Shown here one piece after another: positions 1 to 5,990 of a stretch of 7,028 nucleotides of DNA. The notes below the pieces were generated by a model. It saw nothing but the letters and a program-made list of their open reading frames with translations. It made no database searches and was not told the DNA's origin. How positions within the stretch are numbered: the first letter of the stretch is position 1; the number at the start of each line of letters is the position of its first letter. Both the position numbers and the translations under genes were made by a program. Origin of the DNA: an uncultured beta proteobacterium (GTDB taxonomy: Bacteria > Pseudomonadota > Gammaproteobacteria > Burkholderiales > Burkholderiaceae); contig CAJAFJ010000543.1 of NCBI GenBank assembly GCA_903938955.1, positions 1-7,028 of the forward strand, given 5' to 3'.

Positions 1-1495
1 CAAATTCCTCGCCGCCATAGCGCGCCAGCATATCGCCCGTACGCAAAATGCACGAAGCAAAGACGCCCGCCACACGGCGCAGGCATTCGTCGCCAGCCTG
101 ATGGCCATAGTGGTCGTTGTAGTTTTTAAACCAATCGATGTCGATCATGCCCAAGGCCAGTGGCTGGCCCAAGCGGGCGGCACGGCTCCACTCGTTGGCC
201 AGCACCTCATCAAAGCGGCGCCGGTTGGCAATGCCGGTCAGGGCATCGGTGGTGCTCAGCGTGGCCAGTTTCTGGTTGGCGGCTTCCAGGTCGTGGGTGC
301 GCTCGGTCACGCGCTCTTCCAGCTGCTCATGTTCCTGGCGAATCTTGGTGGCCATGTCGCTGAACTTTTTCGACAAAACAGTCAACTCGTCCTTGCCTTC
401 ATGCGTCGTTTGAATCATGAAACTGCCGGTTTCTGTCGCCTTCATGCTTTCAACCAGCTGCTTGAGGGGGGCTGAAATGCTGCGCGAAATAATGTACGAC
501 AGCAAAATCACACACACAAAACTCACCACTACCATCAGGATGATTTTGTCGCGCACGGCCCGCGCTTCGGCCACCAGGCTGTCATACGGCATCTCATTGA
601 CCACAAACCAGGGCGTGTTCGCAATGGTCGCGAACACGGTCACAAATTTGCCATTCAGGTGCTCGGATGTGCTGTTGTCATAGCTATTTTCATAGGTCAA
701 GGAGCCGGTGCGCTGCCCACTTTGCATGGCCGGTCTGATGGCATCGAGCAGCACCGGGTTGACGCCACGGCCACCGGACATGGCAGCGCTTTCCTGGCCC
801 TCGACGAGGAGGCTGCCGTCACTGGCGTCGAGGATGTAAATGCGGCTCCCGCGCCCCAGGTTCACGTCGTCAAAAATCTCGGAAAAATGCGAGCGTTTGA
901 TGCCAAGAAACAGGCTGCCCGCCAACTGGTTGTTCGCTTTGAAATAGATGTCGCGCAAGATCACAATGCTTTTTTGCCCGCTCCACACGTCCAGCGTGCC
1001 CCAGTAAGGCCGCCCCTTCAGGTTCGGCGCTTTGTCGGCAAATTGCACCACGTTGCGGCCCAGTTGCGAGAACACCTGCGAGTCCATGATCTGGTGGTCT
1101 TTGTCCAGAAAATACTTTTGATTGACATGGTCGAATGAGCCGTAAGCCTTGAGCAAGAGCGTGGGCATCTCGGCGCGCGCCTGAGCCTTGCCTGCCGGGT
1201 CGTCGTTGGCATAACGAATCAATTCGGCCTGCACGCGATCCGACAGCACCAGGGCTTCGGTGTTGGCCTCGATATCGGCCATGCGCAGTTGTGCGTTTTT
1301 GGACACCTGCTTGACGATTTCAGTGGCAAACACCTGTGCCTTGGCTTGAATCGCCTTGCTCGATTCATCAAACGAGATGTAGCCGGATGCGAGCAGCGGC
1401 AACAGCGACACCAAGATCAGTGAACTGATCAACCGGTAGCGGATGGCAATGAGCCTTAACCAGTGCGTTAAATGGGCTTCCAGGCGGGTGATCAT
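1..1495 (-). CDS. Membrane diguanylate cyclase with periplasmic Cache-like sensor, HAMP and GGDEF domains (3' end outside window)
   Basis: Makes the second messenger c-di-GMP from two GTP at the inner membrane, probably in response to a periplasmic signal. I translated 498 codons without a stop from ATG 1495-1493 to the window edge. Seen in order: transmembrane helix about 22-40; periplasmic region about 41-316 with Cache-like wording (RPYWG at 162-166, IANTPWFVVNEMP at 291-303); second helix about 318-338; HAMP about 338-388; coiled coil about 388-414; GGDEF from TTDALTGIANRRRF (415-428). Metal/substrate residues D452, N460 and D469 are present, and GGEEF (494-498) lies exactly at the edge. 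An intact RxxD I-site (R485, D488) sits five residues before it, so product inhibition is expected. The rest of the GGDEF domain, and any EAL domain beyond, is not visible. It starts 36 bp after the stop of the substrate-binding protein gene with no clear Shine-Dalgarno, suggesting one operon. No other in-frame start lies between that stop and the ATG. Confidence 0.95.
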   Translation of the reverse strand, partial: MITRLEAHLTHWLRLIAIRYRLISSLILVSLLPLLASGYISFDESSKAIQAKAQVFATEIVKQVSKNAQLRMADIEANTEALVLSDRVQAELIRYANDDPAGKAQARAEMPTLLLKAYGSFDHVNQKYFLDKDHQIMDSQVFSQLGRNVVQFADKAPNLKGRPYWGTLDVWSGQKSIVILRDIYFKANNQLAGSLFLGIKRSHFSEIFDDVNLGRGSRIYILDASDGSLLVEGQESAAMSGGRGVNPVLLDAIRPAMQSGQRTGSLTYENSYDNSTSEHLNGKFVTVFATIANTPWFVVNEMPYDSLVAEARAVRDKIILMVVVSFVCVILLSYIISRSISAPLKQLVESMKATETGSFMIQTTHEGKDELTVLSKKFSDMATKIRQEHEQLEERVTERTHDLEAANQKLATLSTTDALTGIANRRRFDEVLANEWSRAARLGQPLALGMIDIDWFKNYNDHYGHQAGDECLRRVAGVFASCILRTGDMLARYGGEEF

Positions 1496-1507
1496 ATTGA
1501 AGAATAT
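1494..1507 (-). other. AT-only hairpin touching the cyclase start codon
   Basis: The arms ATATT (1494-1498) and AATAT (1503-1507) are perfect inverted repeats around a 4-base loop. In the minus-strand transcript the second arm contains the A and U of the AUG start codon. All five pairs are A-U, so the hairpin is weak. It stands out because the start also lacks a clear Shine-Dalgarno. Any effect on translation is inference. Confidence 0.3.
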
Positions 1508-1531
1508 TAAGGGGGCCTGGGCGGTGAGGCT

Positions 1532-2821
1532 TTACTTGTTTTGCTGGCGGGCTTCGGTCTTGACCGAGTCGTCCAGCTTTTGGGCGGCTTGCTGTGCCGT
1601 CACTTGACCGATCAGCACCTCTTGCATCAAGGGGTGCAGCATATCAATGGTTGAGGCCGGCAAAAACGAGTAATACGGACTCCCCGTCACCGGAAAGTCT
1701 TCAACCTGCTTGATGTAGCGCGTGATCTGTGGATTGGCGACCACCGGACCCGGCACCTGTTTGAGCGGCGGAATGTTTTGCCGCTTGTTTTGATAAATTG
1801 AAAACCCCTTGCCGTAGATAAACTCCAGAAAGGCAAAAGCGGCTTGCTTGTTGGCCGTTTCGCCCACCGCAAAGCCGGTCTCGCTGCCAATCACCGGCAC
1901 CACCCATTTGTTCGGGGCATTCCAGGGCGGAATAAACACCCCGGTCTTAAAGCCCTTGCCATTCATCAGCGCCCCGGACGCCCAGGTGCCATGAAAGGCC
2001 ATGGCGGTTTTGCCCTCGGTGAACAACTTGATGCCCTCGTCGTAATTGGTATTCATGTAGTTTTTTTGCACATAACCGCGCTGCGCTATGAGCTTAATCT
2101 TGGCAAAAATGTCTGCCGTCTCCGGCGTATTCAGGTCCAGGCTGCCGTCGCTTATTTTTTGTTTCCAGTCGGCCTGTTGCGCCACGACGTTGTTGGCAAA
2201 GCCAAAACTAAACGGGCCATTGCCCAACATATTGGGAAAGCCGCCATTCCACATCAGGGGCGTGAAGCCGGCCTTTTTGAGCTGCTCGCACAGCAACAGA
2301 AACTCCTGAAAGTTGGTGGGCATTGTGGTGATGCCCGCCTGCTCAAACATACTCTGGTTGTAATACATCAGGGTCGCGGCCACCCCGCCCGCAATGCCGT
2401 AGTGCTTGTTTTTCCGGCTGGTCCAGTCGGGTTTCAGGCTGTCGAGCATGTTGCTCCACACGGGGCTCAGGCTCACGTCCGCCAGCAAGCCCTGGTCTGC
2501 CAGGTCGGCCGCGTAGGCGTTGGGATTGACCGACATCAGATCGGGCAATTTGTTGGAGGCGATTTTGGGTTTGATGTTTTCTTCGACCGAGTTGCCGATC
2601 ATGAACTGCACCTCGACCCGAATATGCGGGTTGATGCGCGAGAACTCGGCCGCAATCTGGTGCATTTCGTCGGGCCAGTCCGGCGCCCACACCAACGCGG
2701 TCAAGGTAATGGGCATCGGCGCTTTAACTGGCTGACTGGCACGCTCGTCCCCTCTGGAGCAGCCAGCTTGCCACGCGATCAAGACCAGCACCATGAAAGT
2801 GCGCGCGATGGAAATGAACAT
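1532..2821 (-). CDS. Extracellular solute-binding lipoprotein, carbohydrate ABC-transporter type (UgpB/COG1653-like), orphan
   Basis: Periplasmic ligand-binding protein of the carbohydrate (family 1) class; the ligand is unknown. The first 21 residues form a lipoprotein signal: short n-region with Arg7, hydrophobic stretch FMVLVLIAW, then QAGC with Cys21 as lipidation site. The -3 residue is Gln, unusual for a lipobox, and +2 is Ser, so no Asp inner-membrane retention signal. The mature part follows the class: strand ITLTALVWAPDW (38-49), YYNQSMFEQAGI (153-164), MPTNFQEF (167-174), and the signature FTEGKTAMAFHGTW (267-280). The length of 429 residues is normal for the family. I chose ATG 2821, with GAG seven bases upstream. 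An in-frame TTG at 2833, with AGG seven bases upstream, would add four residues. No permease or ATPase gene adjoins it; a diguanylate cyclase follows 36 bp downstream, pointing to a sensory rather than transport role. Sampled stretches look less GC-rich than the housekeeping genes. Confidence 0.93.
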   Translation of the reverse strand: MFISIARTFMVLVLIAWQAGCSRGDERASQPVKAPMPITLTALVWAPDWPDEMHQIAAEFSRINPHIRVEVQFMIGNSVEENIKPKIASNKLPDLMSVNPNAYAADLADQGLLADVSLSPVWSNMLDSLKPDWTSRKNKHYGIAGGVAATLMYYNQSMFEQAGITTMPTNFQEFLLLCEQLKKAGFTPLMWNGGFPNMLGNGPFSFGFANNVVAQQADWKQKISDGSLDLNTPETADIFAKIKLIAQRGYVQKNYMNTNYDEGIKLFTEGKTAMAFHGTWASGALMNGKGFKTGVFIPPWNAPNKWVVPVIGSETGFAVGETANKQAAFAFLEFIYGKGFSIYQNKRQNIPPLKQVPGPVVANPQITRYIKQVEDFPVTGSPYYSFLPASTIDMLHPLMQEVLIGQVTAQQAAQKLDDSVKTEARQQNK

Positions 2822-2863
2822 AGTTGGACTCAAGCAAGGACCTGCAGTGGTATGTTATTTTTA

Positions 2864-2891
2864 ATGCGCCGCTGACATGGCGCATGCGCAT
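2864..2891. promoter_or_regulatory. Cluster of GCGCAT half-sites, candidate operator upstream of the binding-protein gene
   Basis: ATGCGCC (2864-2870) and GGCGCAT (2879-2885) form a perfect 7-bp inverted repeat with an 8-base spacer. The perfect palindrome GCGCATGCGC (2880-2889) overlaps it, and a further GCGCAT lies at 2886-2891. GCGCAT or its complement therefore occurs four times in 28 bp, 43-70 bp upstream of the ATG. On the minus strand an A-rich stretch, not a T-run, follows the dyad, which argues against a terminator. A regulator site or leader hairpin fits better. No convincing -35/-10 pair was found. Confidence 0.35.
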
Positions 2892-2951
2892 GGTAGGCGA
2901 CAAGCAAGCAAAAACTCAGAAAACACGCAAATTACCCCGTCGGAGCTTGTT

Positions 2952-3341
2952 TTATTTTAGGGTTGGCGCCATCGTCCCGCGCTGCAGCGCCTGTTGCGCG
3001 ACCTGTCCGGATTGAAACAAGCGGGTCATAGCCGACATCAAGGTTTGCGCTTTGGCCGAGTGGTCACCGCCAAAATTGCACACATACACATCCAGCGTCA
3101 CGGCGCGCTGTTCAGGCCAGGTGTGCACGCACAAATGCGATTCCGCCAGCAGCACGGTGGCCGTGACGCCACCGGGGCCGTGGTCAGTGGCGGGAAAAGC
3201 ATGAAAAAGATGGGCCACCGCCTGCAGACCGGCCACACTCACGGCCTGCACGCAGTGCGCGCCCAAAAGCGCGCTGTCCGTCAGCCATTGAGGCTCACAT
3301 TGGCAGTCGTGAAGATCGGCGGTAAGGTGCAGTCCTTGCAT
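2952..3341 (-). CDS. speD: SpeD-family pyruvoyl-dependent decarboxylase (probable S-adenosylmethionine decarboxylase proenzyme)
   Basis: SpeD proenzymes cleave themselves at a serine to create a pyruvoyl cofactor. They decarboxylate S-adenosylmethionine, supplying the aminopropyl donor for spermidine. Length of 129 residues matches the short prokaryotic class (Thermotoga type). Motif LAESHLCVHTWPE lies at 65-77: Ser68 is the predicted cleavage/pyruvoyl residue, with His73 five and Cys88 twenty residues later, the same spacing as Ser63, His68 and Cys83 of the Thermotoga enzyme as I recall it. Phe49, Trp75 and Glu77 match residues I recall as contacting the nucleoside. A stretch before the motif (about 51-57, Gly- and Pro-containing) looks about five residues longer than in that enzyme. 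An in-frame TGA two codons upstream fixes the earliest start at ATG 3341; no Shine-Dalgarno is visible. No speE (spermidine synthase) gene is in the window, so the substrate is less certain than the fold: some SpeD homologs act on arginine or ornithine. Confidence 0.88.
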   Translation of the reverse strand: MQGLHLTADLHDCQCEPQWLTDSALLGAHCVQAVSVAGLQAVAHLFHAFPATDHGPGGVTATVLLAESHLCVHTWPEQRAVTLDVYVCNFGGDHSAKAQTLMSAMTRLFQSGQVAQQALQRGTMAPTLK

Positions 3342-3363
3342 GGGTCACACTATGGCTATCAAT
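3336..3363 (+). promoter_or_regulatory. Possible sigma-70-type promoter for the 75-residue ORF
   Basis: TTGCAT (3336-3341) could serve as -35 and TATCAA/ATCAAT (3357-3363) as -10, spaced 15-16 bases, shorter than the usual 17. It overlaps the first codons of the divergent speD gene. Only 42 bp separate the two start codons, so any promoter for the plus-strand gene must lie about here. The match is weak. Confidence 0.25.
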
Positions 3364-3370
3364 TTATTTC

Positions 3371-3374
3371 AGGA
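3371..3374 (+). promoter_or_regulatory. Shine-Dalgarno AGGA that fixes the start of the 75-residue ORF
   Basis: AGGA ends nine bases before ATG 3384-3386 and overlaps the 8-bp palindrome GGAATTCC (3372-3379). This supports the short ORF over a frame extension that runs back through the speD gene on the opposite strand. Confidence 0.55.
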
Positions 3375-3383
3375 ATTCCACTT

Positions 3384-3611
3384 ATGTCACGTCAAACCAT
3401 TTGGGCCACCAAGGTCGCCGCCCTTGTCAAAGGGGGTAACAGCGAGGCCGCCATTGCCCAGATCAAGGTCGCGCCCACAGTCAAAGATTTGAAAGATTTG
3501 CGCGCCATCCTCATCAGTACCAAGCTGATGGCGCGCCACCCCAATGTAGATGACGCCACCAGCGACATGATTGTGGCGCTGTCAGCGCCCCGGCTGAGCC
3601 GTTCGCCCTGA
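3384..3611 (+). CDS. Hypothetical small basic protein (75 residues)
   Basis: I do not recognise this family. The product is 75 residues, begins MSRQTIWATKVAALVKGG, is rich in Lys/Arg and Ala, and has no Cys, signal peptide or membrane segment, so a small helical cytoplasmic protein is likely. The middle (VKDLKDLRAIL, 33-43) has amphipathic-helix spacing. Support for it being real: AGGA nine bases before the ATG, its own space between genes, and no overlap with neighbours. It diverges from speD across 42 bp and converges on nagZ, whose stop lies 63 bp beyond. It is the only plus-strand gene in the window. No function is proposed. Confidence 0.72.
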   Translation: MSRQTIWATKVAALVKGGNSEAAIAQIKVAPTVKDLKDLRAILISTKLMARHPNVDDATSDMIVALSAPRLSRSP

Positions 3612-3674
3612 AACTTGGCGGGACAGTCCGCAGTGACGCAAAGCGAACCAGCTCTGTCCTCAACACTTCAAAGC

Positions 3675-4757
3675 TTAAGGTATCAGGCTGAGGGCGTGCA
3701 TGTAGTCGGGCTGCACCATCAGCGCGTCCCACTCTGGCGCGGGGGTTTGCGGCAATAGTTTCAGGCGGCGTTCTTCACTGGCCTCACTGGGCTGCCAGCC
3801 GCCTTTGAGTTGTGCCTCGGTCAAACCGTCAATCAACGCATCGACCGCCGCGCCGCCATTCAATGACTGGTTGCACAGCAACACCATGTCGCAACCGGCA
3901 TTCAAGGCCGCGACCGCGGCTTCGGTGTAAGTCACTTCTTGGCCGTCGATCAGACGCGCACCCGCCATCGACAGGTCGTCACTGAAAATGGCGCCGCCAA
4001 AATGGAGCTGGCCGCGCAGGATGTCATTGAGCCATTTACTGGAAAAACCGGCCGGGCGGGCGTCCACCTTGGGGTAGATCACATGGGCGGGCATGACACT
4101 GTTGAGCGTGCTGTTGAGCCAGCCGTAGGGTGCGGCGTCTTCCGCCAGAATGGCCTTGAGGCTGCGCTTGTCCACCGGAATGTCGGTGTGCGAATCCGCT
4201 TTGACAAAGCCGTGGCCTGGGAAGTGTTTGCCGCAGTTGGCCATGCCACTTTGCAGCAGACCGTGCATCAGGCTTTTGGCCAGCAGGCTGACCACGCGCG
4301 GGTCGCGCGCAAAAGCGCGGTCACCAATGACACCGCTCTCGCCAAAGTCAAGGTCCAGCACCGGGGTGAAGCTGAAGTCCACGCCACAGGCGCGCAACTC
4401 GGCCCCCAGCACAAAACCGCAGGCGCTGGCCGCGTTGGTGGCCTGCATGGCGCCACTGCCCTCGCCGCCTTTTTTGTCATTCATCCACAACTCGCCCAAG
4501 GCGCGCATCGGCGGTAAGTGGGTGAAGCCATCGGTCTTGAAGCGCTGCACGCGCCCGCCTTCGTGGTCAACGCAGATCAGCAAGTCTTTGCGCACTTTTT
4601 TGATTTGCTGGCACAGCTGGCTCAGCTGCGCCCGGTCTTGCCAATTGCGGGCAAACAGAATCAGGCCACCGACCAGCGGGTGCTTCAGGCGCTGACGGTC
4701 CGTTTTGCTCAGGCTCAGGCCGGCAATGTCAATGATGAGGGGCGCGTGTTGGGTCAT
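3675..4757 (-). CDS. nagZ: Beta-N-acetylhexosaminidase NagZ (glycoside hydrolase family 3)
   Basis: Cytoplasmic peptidoglycan-recycling enzyme that removes N-acetylglucosamine from GlcNAc-anhydroMurNAc (peptide) fragments. In many Gram-negatives the product signals AmpC beta-lactamase induction. The 360-residue chain is a single GH3 barrel: GGLILFARN (30-38), VDHEGGRVQRF (63-73), GKHFPGHG (176-183), the mobile-loop dyad Asp188-His190 in ADSHTD (187-192), PAHVIYPKVDARPA (223-236), and FSDDLSM (258-264) with Asp260 as predicted nucleophile. A Gly/Lys-rich stretch at about 93-103 (DKKGGEGSG) looks inserted relative to the E. coli enzyme and to close relatives as I remember them. Start ATG 4757 gives the typical opening MTQHAPLIIDIAGLSL; upstream only a weak purine stretch is seen. 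It lies 75 bp after acpS on the same strand, the usual Burkholderiales position. Confidence 0.97.
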   Translation of the reverse strand: MTQHAPLIIDIAGLSLSKTDRQRLKHPLVGGLILFARNWQDRAQLSQLCQQIKKVRKDLLICVDHEGGRVQRFKTDGFTHLPPMRALGELWMNDKKGGEGSGAMQATNAASACGFVLGAELRACGVDFSFTPVLDLDFGESGVIGDRAFARDPRVVSLLAKSLMHGLLQSGMANCGKHFPGHGFVKADSHTDIPVDKRSLKAILAEDAAPYGWLNSTLNSVMPAHVIYPKVDARPAGFSSKWLNDILRGQLHFGGAIFSDDLSMAGARLIDGQEVTYTEAAVAALNAGCDMVLLCNQSLNGGAAVDALIDGLTEAQLKGGWQPSEASEERRLKLLPQTPAPEWDALMVQPDYMHALSLIP

Positions 4758-4792
4758 GGACGGGCTTTCTGTGAAGACAGGTTGTTTGGGTA

Positions 4793-4805
4793 GATCGTAG
4801 CGATC
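4793..4805. repeat. Short perfect inverted repeat in the acpS-nagZ spacer
   Basis: GATCG (4793-4797) and CGATC (4801-4805) are inverted repeats around TAG. The site lies 36 bp upstream of the nagZ start and 27 bp after the acpS stop. The stem is short and no T-run follows on either strand, so it is not a standard terminator. It may be a small operator or chance. Confidence 0.25.
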
Positions 4806-4832
4806 AACGCATGTGAAGCGTGCTTGAGCGGG

Positions 4833-5231
4833 CTATTTTTCATTGACCTCTACCACGCAGAAGCTCACCGCGTAATCGGTCTCGTCGGTCAGGGTCACAT
4901 GGGCGGACAGCTTGCGGGCGTCAAACCAGTCTTTCAAGTCACCGTGCAGCACGATCCGGGGCTGGCCGCTGGGCAAGTTACCCAACTCGCACAGGCGCCA
5001 GCTCATGGGCTGGATCATTCCCAAGCCGATGGCTTTGCTGAAGGCTTCTTTGGCGCTAAAACGGGTCGCCAAATAACGCAGACCACGCTCGGGCCAGCGC
5101 TTGCTGCGGGCTTGCCAGGTCGCAAACTCGGCCTCACTCAGGATTTTCTGTGCAAAACGCTCGCCATGGCGCGCCACGCTGGCGCGGATACGACGCACAT
5201 CGCAGATATCGGTGCCAATGCCGTAAATCAT
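4833..5231 (-). CDS. acpS: Holo-[acyl-carrier-protein] synthase AcpS
   Basis: Transfers 4'-phosphopantetheine from coenzyme A to the active serine of acyl carrier protein, switching on fatty acid synthesis; Mg-dependent, cytoplasmic, normally a trimer. The 132 residues match the usual size. Signatures: [12 protein letters not shown] (4-15) with metal ligand Asp8; [11 protein letters not shown] (25-35); [13 protein letters not shown] (57-69) with Glu62 as second metal ligand; and the C-terminal strands [18 protein letters not shown] (111-128). Its ATG follows the pdxJ TGA with no base between, so translation is probably coupled to pdxJ. The pdxJ-acpS pairing is a conserved proteobacterial arrangement. 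Confidence 0.98.
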   Translation of the reverse strand: MIYGIGTDICDVRRIRASVARHGERFAQKILSEAEFATWQARSKRWPERGLRYLATRFSAKEAFSKAIGLGMIQPMSWRLCELGNLPSGQPRIVLHGDLKDWFDARKLSAHVTLTDETDYAVSFCVVEVNEK

Positions 5232-5990
5232 TCACTGCCCTTCAGCGATGCAGCGCAGGTAATCCTGGATGGTGGCGGTGTAGCCCAGCTCCAGCGCATC
5301 GGCGATCAGGGCGTGACCAATGGAGACTTCAGCCACACCGGGAACCTGTCGGATGAAGGCTGTGAGGTTGTCGCAGTTCAAGTCGTGACCGGCATTGACG
5401 CCCAGCCCGGCATGCAGTGCGGCGCGTGCGGCCTCGGCAAAGCGGGCCAGTTGCGCGGCCTGTTGCGTCGTGCCCCAGGCGGCGGCATAGGGTTCGGTAT
5501 ACAGCTCGACCCGGTCCGCCCCAATCGCTTTGGCTGCCTGCATGGCTTGCGGGTCGGCATCCATGAACAGGCTGACGCGCACACCCCAGGCATGGGCTTG
5601 CGCCACCATGCGGCGCAGCCGGTCGGCGTCATGCGCCAGATTCCAGCCGTGGTCGCTGGTGAACTGGCCTTCGCTGTCGGGCACAAAGGTGACTTGATGT
5701 ACCGGCAACTTGCGGTCGAGCTGCTCGCGCACGCAGTCCATCAGATTGTGAAACGGGTTGCCTTCGATGTTGAATTCACGGTCGGGCCAGGCTTTTAACA
5801 GCTCGGCCAGGTCGCGCACGTCAGCCAGGCGGATATGACGTTCATCGGGGCGGGGATGCACCGTGATGCCATTGGCCCCGGCTTGCAGGCACAGGGTGGC
5901 GGCGCGCGTCACGCTGGGGATGCCCAAATGACGCGTGTTGCGCACCAGCGCCACTTTATTCAGGTTGACGGAGAGAGAGGTTTTATTCAT
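5232..5990 (-). CDS. pdxJ: Pyridoxine 5'-phosphate synthase PdxJ
   Basis: Condenses 1-deoxy-D-xylulose 5-phosphate with 3-amino-2-oxopropyl phosphate to form pyridoxine 5'-phosphate, in the DXP-dependent vitamin B6 pathway. It is a TIM-barrel protein. Seen in 252 residues: [14 protein letters not shown] (7-20), [13 protein letters not shown] (41-53), [11 protein letters not shown] (73-83), QVTFVPD (99-105), VSLFMDADP (139-147), [13 protein letters not shown] (197-209), [11 protein letters not shown] (222-232). Catalytic residues of the E. coli enzyme appear at His45, Glu76 and His202. The N-terminal strand has Asn11-Lys12 where E. coli has Asp-His, marking a different PdxJ subgroup, which I recall also from xanthomonads and Bacteroidetes; the remaining active site is complete. 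Its ATG overlaps the recO stop in an ATGA tetranucleotide, so it is translationally coupled to recO. Confidence 0.98.
   Translation of the reverse strand: MNKTSLSVNLNKVALVRNTRHLGIPSVTRAATLCLQAGANGITVHPRPDERHIRLADVRDLAELLKAWPDREFNIEGNPFHNLMDCVREQLDRKLPVHQVTFVPDSEGQFTSDHGWNLAHDADRLRRMVAQAHAWGVRVSLFMDADPQAMQAAKAIGADRVELYTEPYAAAWGTTQQAAQLARFAEAARAALHAGLGVNAGHDLNCDNLTAFIRQVPGVAEVSIGHALIADALELGYTATIQDYLRCIAEGQ

Noticed and set aside
101..1138. Several plus-strand frames (101-475, 138-413, 417-683, 659-1138)
   Set aside because: All lie antisense to the diguanylate cyclase, whose minus-strand frame is open and recognisable for 498 codons.
1844..2875. 343-residue plus-strand open frame opposite the binding-protein gene
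   Set aside because: It is antisense to a clear family member, has low-complexity His/Gly/Val-rich wording and matches no family I know. It is a shadow frame.
2831..2908. Direct repeat CAAGCAAG at 2831-2838 and 2901-2908
   Set aside because: Eight bases of simple sequence at 70-bp distance is compatible with chance and has no associated element.
2994..3383. Upstream extension of the 75-residue plus-strand gene through the speD region
   Set aside because: It would be antisense to nearly all of speD, and the AGGA before ATG 3384 supports the short form.
3618..3659. Hairpin GCGG-GACAGT-CCGC and spaced GGACAG/CTGTCC repeat between the converging genes, considered as a terminator
   Set aside because: Stems are only 4-6 bp and no T-run follows on either strand, so a terminator cannot be supported.
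4824..5798. 324-residue plus-strand open frame across acpS and pdxJ
   Set aside because: It runs antisense through two well-identified genes and their junction, and its composition is typical of the complement of GC-rich coding sequence.
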